64,000 bases of DNA from Pacificispira sp002696645. GTDB taxonomy: Bacteria > Pseudomonadota > Alphaproteobacteria > UBA8366 > Aestuariispiraceae. The position numbers were made by a program, and so were the translations under genes. The stretch lies in the NCBI RefSeq assembly GCF_048892425.1, contig NZ_JBLZHU010000008.1, forward strand, positions 1 to 64,000, read 5' to 3'. Below are positions 1-8,676 of this stretch, in pieces (within the stretch, counting starts at the first letter, position 1; every line of letters starts with the position of its first letter). The notes beneath the pieces are model-generated. The model made no database searches and was not told where the DNA came from. It saw nothing but the letters and a program-made list of their open reading frames with translations.

Positions 1-870
1 GCGGGTATCCAGGGCCACAAGCACCAATCGCGCCTGCCGCCCTGGACCCCGGATCAGGTCCGGGGTGACGATGTGTCAACAAACGCGCCCTCACCCTGAG
101 GAGCGCAGCGTCTCGAAGGGTGAGCCCTCTGCAAGCACCGGACTTACAGCCCCTCCTTCGAGACGGCGCGAATGCGCCTCCTCAGGATGAGAATGGCTCC
201 CCCCCCCGTCATACCCGCGCAGGCGGGTATCCAGGGCCACACGCATAAATCGCGCCTGCCGCCCTGGACCCCGGATCAGGTCCGGGGTGACGATGTGTCA
301 ACAAATGTACACTCACCCTGAGGAGCGCAGCGTCTCGAAGGGGGAGCCCGCTGGAAGCACCGGACTTACAGCCCCTCCTTCGAGACAGCGCTACCGCGCC
401 TCCTCAGGATGAGAATGAAACCCCACGCCCCGTCATATTCGCGCAGGCGGGTATCCAGGGCCACACGCACAAACCGCGCCTGCCGCCCTGGCTCCCGGAT
501 CACGTCCGGGATGACGGTATTTCGAGACAAACGACCCCTCACCCTGAGGAGCGTAGCGTCTCGAAGGGGGAGCCCTCTGTAAGCACTGCGCTTACAGCGC
601 ATCCTTCGAGACGGCGCTACCGCGCCTCCTCAGGATGAGAATGGGACCCTACATCCCCGTCATATTCGCGCAGGCGGGTATCCAGGGCCACACGCACAAA
701 CCGCGCCTGCCGCCCTGGCTCCCGGATCACGTCCGGGATGACGGTATTTCGAGACAAATGCACCCTCACCCTGAGGAGCGCAGCGTCTCGAAGGGGGAGC
801 CCTCTGTAAGCACCGGACTTACAGCCCCTCCTTCGAGACGGCGCTATCGCGCCTCCTCAGGATGAGAATG

Positions 871-964
871 AAGCGGAAGGTCAGACGTGCAACGCCATAG
901 CGCACCATCCCCTCAGCGTCCTTCGCGCCTTCTCTGCGCTCTTTGCGGTTAATCTTTACCATCT
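871..964. repeat. Second dispersed repeat element, copy 1
   Basis: This element separates repeat copies 4 and 5. It starts with GCGGAAGGTCAGAC and contains the run CCTTCGCGCCTTCTCTGCGC followed by TCTTTGCGG. A second copy lies at 1177-1262. Sequences with a CCTTCGCG..CTCTGCG core recur in many bacterial genomes as short intergenic repeats. No coding potential is seen. Confidence 0.75.
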
Positions 965-1176
965 CGTCACACCCGCGCAGGCGGGTACCCTGAGCCACAA
1001 GCACCAATCGCGCCTGCCGCCCTGGACCCCGGATCAGATCCGGGGTGACGATGTGTCAGATAAATGCACCCTCACCCTGAGGAGCGTAGCGTCTCGAAGG
1101 GGGAGCCCTCTGTAAGCACCGGACTTACAGCCCCTCCTTCGAGACAGCTCTATCGCGCCTCCTCAGGATGAGAATG

Positions 1177-1262
1177 GGGCGGAAGGTCAGACATGGCTCC
1201 CCATAACACACCATCCCCTCTGCGTCCTTCGCGCCTTCTCTGCGCTCTCTGCGTTTACTCTT
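1177..1262. repeat. Second dispersed repeat element, copy 2
   Basis: This is a copy of the 871-964 element, with the same GCGGAAGGTCAGAC start and CCTTCGCGCCTTCTCTGCGC core. It lies directly after the fifth large repeat copy and about 50 bp beyond the 3' end of the caiD-like gene. Confidence 0.75.
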
Positions 1263-1309
1263 CCCGTCCGGGAGGACGATGGTCTGTACCGTTCATCCCC
1301 ACCAGACGG

Positions 1310-2092
1310 CTATTTGCCTTTCCAGACCGGTTTGCGTTTTTCTGCGAAGGCGCGGGCGCCTTCTAATTGGTCTTCGGAATGATACAGCTTCTGGATGGTG
1401 GGCAGCTTTTCTTTATTCAGTTGGTCCAGGGCTTCCTGAAATCCCATGACTTCCGTGGCGCGCAGGGTTTCTTTGATCGCGGCGAACACCAGTGGCGGGC
1501 CTTCGGCCAGCAATTCTGCCTTTTCCCGTGCTCGCTCCATCAACTTATCGGCCGGCACGACTTCATTCACAAAGCCCCAGCGTGCCGCTTCCTCTGCATC
1601 CAGTACGCGCCCGGTAAACAACATCTCCATCGCCACATGATAGGGGATGCGGCGCGGCAGTTTGATCGTCGCGGCATCCGCAATCACGCCCGACCGGATT
1701 TCCGGCAGCGCGAAGGTCGCATGTTCTGCTGCGATAATGATGTCGCAGGACAGCATGATCTCAAAACCACCCCCGAAAGCGATGCCGTTTACTGCCGCGA
1801 TCACCGGTTTGTTCATGTCGGGCAGTTCCTGCAATCCCCCAAAACCGCCAACGCCATAATCAGATGAGGGAGCCTCCCCCTCTGCTGCGGCCTTCAAATC
1901 CCAGCCAGGGCAAAAGAATTTCTCTCCCGCGCCGGTCAGAATGGCGCAACGCAATTCCGGGTCATCGCGATAGGCTGCGAAGACATCGCCCATGATCCGA
2001 CTGGTCGCTGCATCGATTGCATTAGCCTTGGGGCGGTCCATTGTGACCTCCAGCACGCGGCCATTGCGATGAGTCTTGATTGGTTCTGACAT
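1310..2092 (-). CDS. caiD: Crotonobetainyl-CoA hydratase (CaiD-like)
   Basis: A 260-residue crotonase-fold enzyme expected to hydrate crotonobetainyl-CoA to L-carnitinyl-CoA, or the reverse, in the cytoplasm. It matches the CaiD signature closely: PKANAIDA near 21-28, WDLKAAAEGEAP at 64-75, the oxyanion-hole AFGGGFE at 105-111, and the C-terminal pair HSED..EG near 239 and KRKPVWKGK at 252-260. Glutamates at 111 and 131 occupy the usual catalytic positions. The ATG at 2092 follows a strong AAAGGGAGGAG site. It is the last gene of a five-gene minus-strand cluster, 15 bp behind the CoA ligase. The segment around residues 136-146 differs from the enterobacterial VPDSGG motif. The family call is very sure; the direction in vivo is inferred. 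Confidence 0.9.
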   Translation of the reverse strand: MSEPIKTHRNGRVLEVTMDRPKANAIDAATSRIMGDVFAAYRDDPELRCAILTGAGEKFFCPGWDLKAAAEGEAPSSDYGVGGFGGLQELPDMNKPVIAAVNGIAFGGGFEIMLSCDIIIAAEHATFALPEIRSGVIADAATIKLPRRIPYHVAMEMLFTGRVLDAEEAARWGFVNEVVPADKLMERAREKAELLAEGPPLVFAAIKETLRATEVMGFQEALDQLNKEKLPTIQKLYHSEDQLEGARAFAEKRKPVWKGK

Positions 2093-2107
2093 TATTAGCT
2101 CCTCCCT

Positions 2108-4171
2108 TTAAGGTGCATCGACCCAACGTATCACGGCATCCACCGCCAACACACCCTGCCCCTGGGGCAGGACGATCAGCGGATTGATATCCATTTCCAC
2201 CAGTCGATCTTTGTTTTCCTCAATGAACCGGGCAACCGCCATGATCGCAGCGATCAATGCCTGTCGGTCACCAGCAGGCTTGCCCCGGAATCCAGCCAAC
2301 AGCTTTGCGACCAGAAGGCGATCCAGCGCCCGTTCCACCTCTTCTTGCGTTGCGGGCAACAGCAAGACTGTGGCATCCCCGATCAATTCCGCCAGAACAC
2401 CGCCCGCACCAATCATCAGCATGGGGCCGATCTGGGGATCGCGGGTCATCCCTAAGATGATTTCGCAGACCCCATTCTGGGCCATCTTTTCTACGATGAA
2501 ATGCGGGGCCAGTGCGTCCATCCGGGTCACAGCGTCAGACACGGCCTGACCGTCGATCAAATTCAGGGCGACGCCGCCTGCCTCTGTCTTATGGGCCAGC
2601 GTCGCGGAACAGGCCTTGACCACGACAGGATAGCCCAGCGCATCTGCTGCCGCGACGGCCTCCGTCTCCGACGCAACCAGGACGCCTTGTGGCACCGGCA
2701 GTCCCTGGGCGGACAGAACCTTCTTGGCGCGCCATTCATCCAGCATGCGATCCTTGCCGCCGTTCAGGTCTGTATTGGGCAGTAATGGGGCTTGGTTCAG
2801 GCATCGACGGCGCGCACCAGTGTACCAGGCCGCCACCTTAACGGCCTTCAGGGCATCATCAAACCCTTGCAGAGGTACAATGCCTGCGGCCAGGAAAGAG
2901 GCCTGAAGGCGGCGTGGCATGTTCTCGGACAGGCTGGAGGCGACGATGGTCGGTCGCCCCGTCGCCGAGGCGGCGGCAATGATCGCCGCCTCGGCCTCTT
3001 TCCAACCGAATAGGTCCAACCCCTCCCGGAGTGGGGTATCCAGCGCCAGCAATCCGACATCGAAATCGTCAGCCAACGCAGCAGAGAAACACGCGGTCAT
3101 AGAGGCCTGATTGCCCCAGATATAGGTGTGATAATCCAGTGGATTATCGATCACCACCTTATCCCCCAGAACGGCATTCAGTGCATTCTGCGCCGCACTG
3201 GAAAAGGCTGGCATGGGCAGACCGATCTGATAGGCGATATCGGCCATGATACCGGCCTCCCCGCCAGAACAGCTCATGGTCATCAGGCGATTGCCGGGTA
3301 GACCGGGAAACAGATGAAACAGCTTCAGATATTCTAAAAGCTGCGACAGCGACTCCGCCCGTACAACGGCCAGCCGATCGCACAACGCATTAAACGCAGC
3401 TGATGATCCGGTCATGGAACTGGTATGAGACAGCGCGACCCGGGCCGCCGCCTCTGAATTTCCGGTTTTCAGGACGACAACGGGAATGCCCTTGCGGGCA
3501 GCCTCCTGCGCCGCCTCACAAAAACCGGGGATGTCCCCAACGCTTTCCACGAACAGGCCAATTGCGGTAATCCGGTCGTCTCGCAACAGCGATTGCATAA
3601 TCTGGGGAACGCCATCCTTCGCCTGATTGCCCAAGGCGGCCAATTGCGCGACGGGCACGCCACGCTCCTGCATCGACAGGCTGATCGCGACATTGCCGCT
3701 TTGGCTGACCAGGGCAACGCCGCGATCCAGTCGATGGCCGCCATGATCGTCGGGCCACAGGGCGACCCCTTCCAGATAATTCACCGTGCCATAACAGTTT
3801 GGCCCCAGCATGCCCATCGTACCCGCTGCTTCCAGCAAGCGCTTTTGCCGGTCCAGACCAACAGCGCCAGTTTCCGCAAAGCCGCTGGCATAGAGCACAA
3901 CACCGCCCGCCCCCATGGCGGAGAGCTGTCGCACGGCCTCAATCGTTGGTTCTGCCGGGATCGCGATGAAGGTCGCATCCGGTGCTTCCGGCAAGTCATC
4001 CAGACTGGCAAGACTTGGAATGCCCGCCATTCTGGGTCGGGATTTACTGATCGGATAGATTTTACCGGGAAAGCCGATGCGCAGGCATTCCACGACACAT
4101 TTTTCTGCTTCGCGCCCCCCGATCACCGCAATGCTGCGGGGGCGTAACAATCGGTCCAACCCTTGGGCCAT
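2108..4171 (-). CDS. ADP-forming acyl-CoA synthetase (acetyl-CoA synthetase type, fused subunits)
   Basis: A 687-residue NDP-forming acyl-CoA ligase. The N-terminal CoA-binding Rossmann domain (about 1-130) has the SIAVIGG and MLGPNCYG motifs. A succinyl-CoA ligase-like domain follows, with VSQSGNV at 155-161 and the phosphohistidine segment ALSHTSSMTG (His249). A C-terminal ATP-grasp domain (about 465-687) contains GYPVVVKA and HKTEAGGV. Members make acyl-CoA from acid, CoA and ATP with a phosphohistidine intermediate. Its place between an acyl-CoA dehydrogenase and CaiD suggests activation of gamma-butyrobetaine or carnitine, instead of the AMP-forming CaiC of enterobacteria. The substrate is inference. 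The ATG at 4171 has an AGAGGA site and lies 13 bp after the dehydrogenase. Confidence 0.85.
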   Translation of the reverse strand: MAQGLDRLLRPRSIAVIGGREAEKCVVECLRIGFPGKIYPISKSRPRMAGIPSLASLDDLPEAPDATFIAIPAEPTIEAVRQLSAMGAGGVVLYASGFAETGAVGLDRQKRLLEAAGTMGMLGPNCYGTVNYLEGVALWPDDHGGHRLDRGVALVSQSGNVAISLSMQERGVPVAQLAALGNQAKDGVPQIMQSLLRDDRITAIGLFVESVGDIPGFCEAAQEAARKGIPVVVLKTGNSEAAARVALSHTSSMTGSSAAFNALCDRLAVVRAESLSQLLEYLKLFHLFPGLPGNRLMTMSCSGGEAGIMADIAYQIGLPMPAFSSAAQNALNAVLGDKVVIDNPLDYHTYIWGNQASMTACFSAALADDFDVGLLALDTPLREGLDLFGWKEAEAAIIAAASATGRPTIVASSLSENMPRRLQASFLAAGIVPLQGFDDALKAVKVAAWYTGARRRCLNQAPLLPNTDLNGGKDRMLDEWRAKKVLSAQGLPVPQGVLVASETEAVAAADALGYPVVVKACSATLAHKTEAGGVALNLIDGQAVSDAVTRMDALAPHFIVEKMAQNGVCEIILGMTRDPQIGPMLMIGAGGVLAELIGDATVLLLPATQEEVERALDRLLVAKLLAGFRGKPAGDRQALIAAIMAVARFIEENKDRLVEMDINPLIVLPQGQGVLAVDAVIRWVDAP

Positions 4172-4184
4172 GGTCTAAAATCCT

Positions 4185-5345
4185 CTAACCGCCGAGCGGG
4201 CGCAACAACGCGCGGGAGATGATATGCCGCTGAATCTCGCTGGTGCCTTCCCAGATCCGCTCAATACGGGCATCGCGCCAGATCCGCTCCAGGGGCAGTT
4301 CTGACATCACACCCATGCCGCCATGGATCTGGATGGCTTCATCCGCGATAAAGGCCAGGGCTTCGGTCGCCGACAGCTTTGCAATCGCAGCGTCCATGTC
4401 TTCCATGCAGTCATTGTCGTATTTCCAGGCCGCCTCATAAGTCAGCAATTCTGCTGCCTTCAGCTTGGTCTTCATATCTGCCAATTTGAAGGAGACACCC
4501 TGAAATTTGGAAATCTTCTGGCCGAATTGTTCGCGGTTTGCCGCCCAGTCCAGCGCATGTTCCATCGCCCGGTCACAGCGCCCCAGACACAGGGAGGCCA
4601 CCTGCAACCGTGTCGCGCCCAGCCAGTCATTGGCGACATCAAAGCCTTTATCAACCTCCCCCAGGACCTGGCTCTCCGGGATGCGGCAATCATCGAATTC
4701 CAGGATAAAATTGTGATAGCCCCGGTGGGAAACGTTGTTATAGCCAGGACGCATCACAAATCCAGGCGTGCCCTTGTCGACCAGGAAGGTCGTGATCTTC
4801 TTGCGCTTGCCACGGGCGCTGTCTTCTTCGCCGGTTGCCGCCATCAGGATCACGAAATCGGCCCAATCGGCATGGCTGATGAAATGCTTAACGCCATTGA
4901 TGACGAAATCCGTACCATCCCGTTTGGCCGTGCATTTCATACCGCGCACATCGGACCCGGCGCCGGGTTCCGTCATTGCGAAACAATCCACCTTCTCTCC
5001 CCGGCAGGCGGGATACAGGTATTTTTCCCGCTGTTCCCCAACACAGGCCTGCAACACATTCGAGGGGCGATAAACTATATAATTCAGCGCCATACTGGCA
5101 CGCCCTAAAGTGCGGTCCAACATGCACATGGTCAGTGTATCCAGCCCACCACCGCCGACATCTTCCGGCATATTGGCGGCATAGAGACCCAGTTCGATGG
5201 AACGTTGTTTGATCTGTTCCCCCAATTCCGGGCGTACCTTATCGGTCCGTTCAACCTCTTCCTCATAGGGATAGAGTTCTTCTTCGACAAACCGACGCGC
5301 GGTTTCGATGATCAGGGTCTGCTCTTCACTGACGCCAAAATCCAT
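4185..5345 (-). CDS. Acyl-CoA dehydrogenase, probable gamma-butyrobetainyl-CoA dehydrogenase
   Basis: A 386-residue flavoprotein of normal family length. The FAD/substrate signature FAMTEPGAGSD lies near 142-152, the R..FGQ..S..QG..F..AD segment in the C-terminal helical domain, and IHGGMGV..E..LER..RDARI..I.EGTSEIQ at the end, with Glu366 as the expected catalytic base. It would oxidise the alpha-beta bond of an acyl-CoA, passing electrons to ETF. Its neighbours point to gamma-butyrobetainyl-CoA to crotonobetainyl-CoA. The start at 5345 follows GGGAGGAAG. A ~190 bp repeat separates it from the upstream carnitine dehydrogenase gene. An alternative is a general short/medium-chain acyl-CoA dehydrogenase. 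Confidence 0.85.
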   Translation of the reverse strand: MDFGVSEEQTLIIETARRFVEEELYPYEEEVERTDKVRPELGEQIKQRSIELGLYAANMPEDVGGGGLDTLTMCMLDRTLGRASMALNYIVYRPSNVLQACVGEQREKYLYPACRGEKVDCFAMTEPGAGSDVRGMKCTAKRDGTDFVINGVKHFISHADWADFVILMAATGEEDSARGKRKKITTFLVDKGTPGFVMRPGYNNVSHRGYHNFILEFDDCRIPESQVLGEVDKGFDVANDWLGATRLQVASLCLGRCDRAMEHALDWAANREQFGQKISKFQGVSFKLADMKTKLKAAELLTYEAAWKYDNDCMEDMDAAIAKLSATEALAFIADEAIQIHGGMGVMSELPLERIWRDARIERIWEGTSEIQRHIISRALLRPLGG

Positions 5346-5389
5346 GGCTTACTTCCTCCCATATATGCATTTCAATCTGTCCCGCGCAG

Positions 5390-5580
5390 ATGGGACTTAA
5401 AGCCCAATCATTCCCTACCGCCCTGGACCCCGGATCACGTCCGGGAAGACGGTGCATTAACAAAATGCCTCCTCACCCTGAGGAGCGCAGCGTCTCGAAG
5501 GGTGGGCCCTCTGAAAGCACCCTACTTACAGCCCCTCCTTCGAGACGGCGCTACCGCACCTCCTCAGGATGAGAATGAGA
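5390..5580. repeat. Sixth copy of the large repeat, inside the carnitine cluster
   Basis: This stretch carries the same CCGCCCTGGACCCCGGATC..GTCCGGGA..GACG block and the same CCTGAGGAGCGCAGCGTCTC..CCTCCTTCGAGACGGCGCTACCG..CCTCCTCAGGATGAGAATGAG block as the 1-1309 array. The first arm is degenerate (CGCGCAGATGGGAC). It sits in the gap between two co-oriented genes and may fold in the transcript or split the operon. No gene is seen in it. Confidence 0.85.
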
Positions 5581-5614
5581 CGGTTTGCACAAGTGGTCCA
5601 GGATGACAGGACTG

Positions 5615-6592
5615 TCACTGTGCATTCGCCTTACGGATGCGCAGCAGAACTTCGCCTGCCCCTTCGCGGTATTCAGACAAGGCCTCCATGATCGAAATCA
5701 GGCAATTATCGCGCAGCTTTTCCATCTCCGGGATGGTCGTGTTTGCCAATTGCTCATCGGTCCCCTCGACAACTGTATCGATCAGTTCATCTGTCAGTTC
5801 CGGGGCGACCAATTTGGTCCAGGGGAGCTTCAGGGCCGGGCCGAATTGGTGCATGAAATGGCGCATGCCCTCGTCCCCGCCTGCCAGGGCAAAGGTGCGG
5901 TTGACGCCCATGAAAGCCCAGCGCAGGCCGGGTCCATAGATAATTGCATCATCCATTTCCTGGGTCGTCGCATGGCCTTCAGCCAGCATATGCAGGTTTT
6001 CACGCCACAGGGCTTCCTGCAGACGGTCCGACAGGAACCCTTCAACTTCTGTGCGGCATTGGATCGGATGCATGCCGATGGATTCATAGAACGCCCCTGC
6101 CCGGGTTCTGTTTTCCATGCTGGTCTTCTTGCCGCCGACAATTTCGACCAGCGGCAACAGATAGACCGGATTGAACGGATGACCGACCAGAACCCGTTCC
6201 GGGTGCTTGCATTCCGCCTGAAAATCGCTGGGCAGCAGGCCGGAGGTTGAGGAGCAGATCAGTACATCAGACTCAGCCGCCGCATCGATCTGGCTGTGAA
6301 TCTTGACCTTCAAATCCAGTCGTTCCGGCACGGATTCCTGAATCAGATCAGCAGCTTTCGCCACATCTTCAATGCTGGATGCCATCCGCAACCGATCCTG
6401 GGACGCTGTTTTGTGCAGGCCAACCTTGGTCAGGGCAGGCCAGGCATTGGCAACCTTGCCCCGAATAATCGCTTCAGCATTGGGCGCCGGGTCATAGGCA
6501 ATCACGTCATAGCCATTGGCTAAGCACCGCGCAGCCCAACCGCCCCCGATGACACCGCCGCCAACCAGGCCAATCGTTTTAATCTCACGCAT
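5615..6592 (-). CDS. lcdH: L-carnitine dehydrogenase (3-hydroxyacyl-CoA dehydrogenase family)
   Basis: A 325-residue NAD-dependent enzyme oxidising L-carnitine to 3-dehydrocarnitine. The N-terminal Rossmann motif is IGLVGGGVIGGGWA (7-20). The conserved ESVPE..DLK segment, SSTSG, the catalytic-His context VGHPFNP and the VE..GG..T following it are present, as is the alpha-helical dimer domain from about residue 190. The family distinguishes carnitine dehydrogenases by this compact form; several relatives are fused to a C-terminal thioesterase, which is absent here. The start at 6592 follows GAGGAG. It lies 14 bp after the cleavage enzyme gene, so the two should be co-transcribed. Family and substrate fit each other well. 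Confidence 0.88.
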   Translation of the reverse strand: MREIKTIGLVGGGVIGGGWAARCLANGYDVIAYDPAPNAEAIIRGKVANAWPALTKVGLHKTASQDRLRMASSIEDVAKAADLIQESVPERLDLKVKIHSQIDAAAESDVLICSSTSGLLPSDFQAECKHPERVLVGHPFNPVYLLPLVEIVGGKKTSMENRTRAGAFYESIGMHPIQCRTEVEGFLSDRLQEALWRENLHMLAEGHATTQEMDDAIIYGPGLRWAFMGVNRTFALAGGDEGMRHFMHQFGPALKLPWTKLVAPELTDELIDTVVEGTDEQLANTTIPEMEKLRDNCLISIMEALSEYREGAGEVLLRIRKANAQ

Positions 6593-6606
6593 GATGGATA
6601 TGCTCC

Positions 6607-7506
6607 TCAGACCAATTTCTTAAGGGAGAATTTTTCGCGGGCTTCCTGCGCGGTGCAGACTTTTGCGCCCATCAGCTCGATGATTTTGGCAGCCTTTTCC
6701 ACAAGTTGTGCGTTGGTCGCCATGACACCGCGTTCCAGATACAGATTGTCTTCCAACCCGACCCGAACGTTACCACCCAACAGGACGGCCTGGGCCACCA
6801 TTGGCATCTGCATGCGGCTGATCCCAAAACCCGACCAGTTGGCACCGGGGGGCATCATATCCGCCATCGCCTTCATTGCTGTTGTATTGGCTTCCGCGCC
6901 ATAGGGAATACCCAAGCACAGCTGAAACAGCGGCGGATCATCCAACAGGCCTTCCTGGTGCAACTGCTTTGCCAGCCACAGATGGCCCGTGTCGAAGACC
7001 TCGACTTCCGGCTTCACACCGATGTCCTTCATGCCTTGCGCCAGGGCGCGCAACATCGGGGGTGTATTGGTCATGATATAGTTACCATTGCCAAAATTCA
7101 TTGTACCGCAGTCCAATGTGCAGATTTCCGGCAAACATTCCCGCACATGGTCCAAACGCTCTGACCAGGGCGCCATATCGGTGGCTGCATCATCAATCTT
7201 CATCGGATCTTCCGGCGGGCCCAGTGTCAGGTCCCCGCCCATTCCGGCAGTCAGGTTCAAGACCACATCAACGCCACTGTCGCGCACGCGGTCGCAGACT
7301 TCCTTGAATTTCGCGACGGACCGACAGGGAGTCCCATCATCTTCGCGCACATGGATATGGACGATGGCCGCCCCGGCCTTTGCCGCTTCGATAGAGCTTT
7401 CGGCAATCTGCTTAGGTGTCTTGGGCAAATCAGGGTGCTTGTCCTGGGTCGCGCCAGACCCGGTGACGGCACAGGTGATCACAACTTCAGTATTCATAAC
7501 GGACAT
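6607..7506 (-). CDS. Beta-keto acid cleavage enzyme, probable 3-dehydrocarnitine cleavage
   Basis: A 299-residue BKACE (DUF849) TIM-barrel protein. The visible motifs are VITCAVTG at the N-terminus, IVHIHVRE with its metal-binding His pair, LNLTAGMGGD, LDCGTMNFG, EVFDTGH, and GGNVRVGLEDN near the C-terminus. These zinc enzymes condense a beta-keto acid with acetyl-CoA. Next to lcdH the expected reaction is 3-dehydrocarnitine plus acetyl-CoA to betainyl-CoA plus acetoacetate. An AGGGAGG site precedes the ATG at 7506; a second ATG three codons on is possible. It is the first gene of the minus-strand cluster and shares its promoter region with the divergent regulator. Confidence 0.88.
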   Translation of the reverse strand: MSVMNTEVVITCAVTGSGATQDKHPDLPKTPKQIAESSIEAAKAGAAIVHIHVREDDGTPCRSVAKFKEVCDRVRDSGVDVVLNLTAGMGGDLTLGPPEDPMKIDDAATDMAPWSERLDHVRECLPEICTLDCGTMNFGNGNYIMTNTPPMLRALAQGMKDIGVKPEVEVFDTGHLWLAKQLHQEGLLDDPPLFQLCLGIPYGAEANTTAMKAMADMMPPGANWSGFGISRMQMPMVAQAVLLGGNVRVGLEDNLYLERGVMATNAQLVEKAAKIIELMGAKVCTAQEAREKFSLKKLV

Positions 7507-7632
7507 TGGGCTTTCGCCTCCCTTTGTTTCAGATCAGCCTTTGGCAATTGGATCGCAGCCTACGCTGCGGCAAAAGGTCTGCATATCAATTTCCGACTTG
7601 AGCATGATGATTCCCGACTTTATTTTGGGGGG
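7507..7632. promoter_or_regulatory. Divergent promoter region of the carnitine cluster
   Basis: This 126 bp gap lies between the oppositely transcribed cleavage-enzyme gene and the GlxA-type regulator gene. Such a layout normally holds the operator for the regulator. No clear -35/-10 pair or inverted repeat could be assigned by eye. The longer open frame reaching back to 7351 would run antisense into the cleavage-enzyme gene and is not credible as coding. Confidence 0.55.
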
Positions 7633-8610
7633 ATGTTCCATTTGCCCCCAAGTAACAAGACAGAGCGTATTGGCTTCCTGCTACTGCCCAAGTTTTCCAT
7701 GCTGGCGTTTTCGGCGATGCTGGACCCACTGCGTATGGCAAATTGGCTGTCAGATAAGCCCCTGTATGAATGGGTGTTGATTTCCCGTGATGGGGCCCCG
7801 GTTCAGGCCGCGAATGGGGTCAATGTGGGGGTGGATCATTCCCTCGCCTCCGCCCAGCGGCTGCCGACATTGATCGTTGTCGCCAGCTATGATCATGAAA
7901 AGCTGGCGACACCGGACATCCTGGCCTTGTTGCGTCGTTGGTCCAGTTTTGGCACGGCCCTGGGTGCGCTGGATAATGGTACCTTTATTCTAGCCAGCGC
8001 CGGGTTGCTGGACGGCTATCGCGCCACGGCCCATTGGGAGATGCTGGAAAGCCATATTGAGCATTTCCCGCGTGTCGCCTTCACCCAGGATCTGTTCGTC
8101 GTTGACCGGGATCGCTTTACGGCGGCAGGGGGCACATCCGGGCTGGATATGATGTTAAGCCTGCTCCGTCACCGGCATGGGGAGGACCTGGCCACGAAGG
8201 CCGCTGACGAATTTGTCTATTCCCGTATCCGGGAGCCCGGCGATTCGCAAAGGCTGGCATTGCGAGAGCGATTGCGCGGCTTTAACCCCCGCCTGATCCG
8301 CGCCATTGAAAAGATGGAGGCTGCATTGGAAGACCCCCGTCCCATGGCGGATTTTGCCAATGCAGCGGGCATTTCTCCCCGGGAATTAGAGCGTCAGTTC
8401 CGCAAATGGCTGAAGACGACGCCTGCTGCCTATTATCGGGGATTGCGACTTGACCGTTCCCGACATCTGTTGCGCCAGACCGACCTGCCCATTATCGAAA
8501 TCGCGTTTCGCAGCGGGTTCAGTTCGGCTGCTCATTTCAGCCGCAGTTTCTCTGGCCGGTTTGGACACCCACCCAGCGCGGAGCGTCGCCCGCTGACGCC
8601 AAAACTGTAA
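7633..8610 (+). CDS. GlxA-family transcriptional regulator (DJ-1/PfpI plus AraC HTH)
   Basis: A 325-residue regulator. Residues ~12-195 form a DJ-1/PfpI-like domain (IGFLLLPKFSMLAFSAMLDP..). The usual cysteine of the nucleophile elbow is replaced in the ASAGLLDG segment, so it is a sensor rather than an enzyme. Residues ~225-320 form an AraC-type double HTH ending LPIIEIAFRSGFSSAAHFSRSF..FG..PS. Close family members (CdhR) activate carnitine catabolism, and this gene is divergent from that cluster. The start at 7633 was chosen because everything upstream in frame lacks family similarity. A G-rich stretch touches the start codon, so the ribosome-binding site is atypically close. Confidence 0.85.
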   Translation: MFHLPPSNKTERIGFLLLPKFSMLAFSAMLDPLRMANWLSDKPLYEWVLISRDGAPVQAANGVNVGVDHSLASAQRLPTLIVVASYDHEKLATPDILALLRRWSSFGTALGALDNGTFILASAGLLDGYRATAHWEMLESHIEHFPRVAFTQDLFVVDRDRFTAAGGTSGLDMMLSLLRHRHGEDLATKAADEFVYSRIREPGDSQRLALRERLRGFNPRLIRAIEKMEAALEDPRPMADFANAAGISPRELERQFRKWLKTTPAAYYRGLRLDRSRHLLRQTDLPIIEIAFRSGFSSAAHFSRSFSGRFGHPPSAERRPLTPKL

Positions 8611-8676
8611 TCTCTTTCAATCGGATATGCGGCTTTGTAGACTGCGCCTGCTGTGGCCTGTGGAAAGGATCATTTT

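Larger units (their letters stand above)
1..1309. repeat. Intergenic array of ~225 bp palindromic repeats
   Basis: No gene is supported here. Five copies of a composite repeat start near 1 (cut by the window edge), 207, 431, 658 and 965. Each has two parts. The first has a CGTCAT..CGCGCAGGCGGGTATCC arm and a CCGCCCTGGACCCCGGATC arm, followed by CCGGGGTGACG. The second runs from CACCCTGAGGAGCG..GTCTCGAAGGG to CCTCCTTCGAGAC..CCTCCTCAGGATGAGAATG, an imperfect inverted repeat about 125 bp long. The spacing of copies 2-4 is 224 and 227 bp. Short open frames of 60-78 codons inside the copies are repeat-borne and not treated as genes. Similar short palindromic families are common in alphaproteobacterial intergenic DNA; function unknown. 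Confidence 0.9.

Noticed and set aside
366..1007. Open frames of 60-78 codons within the repeat array
   Set aside because: They lie on the palindromic repeats, occur in both strands, and share the same residues because of the repeat; no ribosome-binding sites or families.
3593..4147. 184-codon plus-strand frame opposite the CoA ligase gene
   Set aside because: It is antisense to a well-supported coding region, with no family features; a shadow of codon bias.
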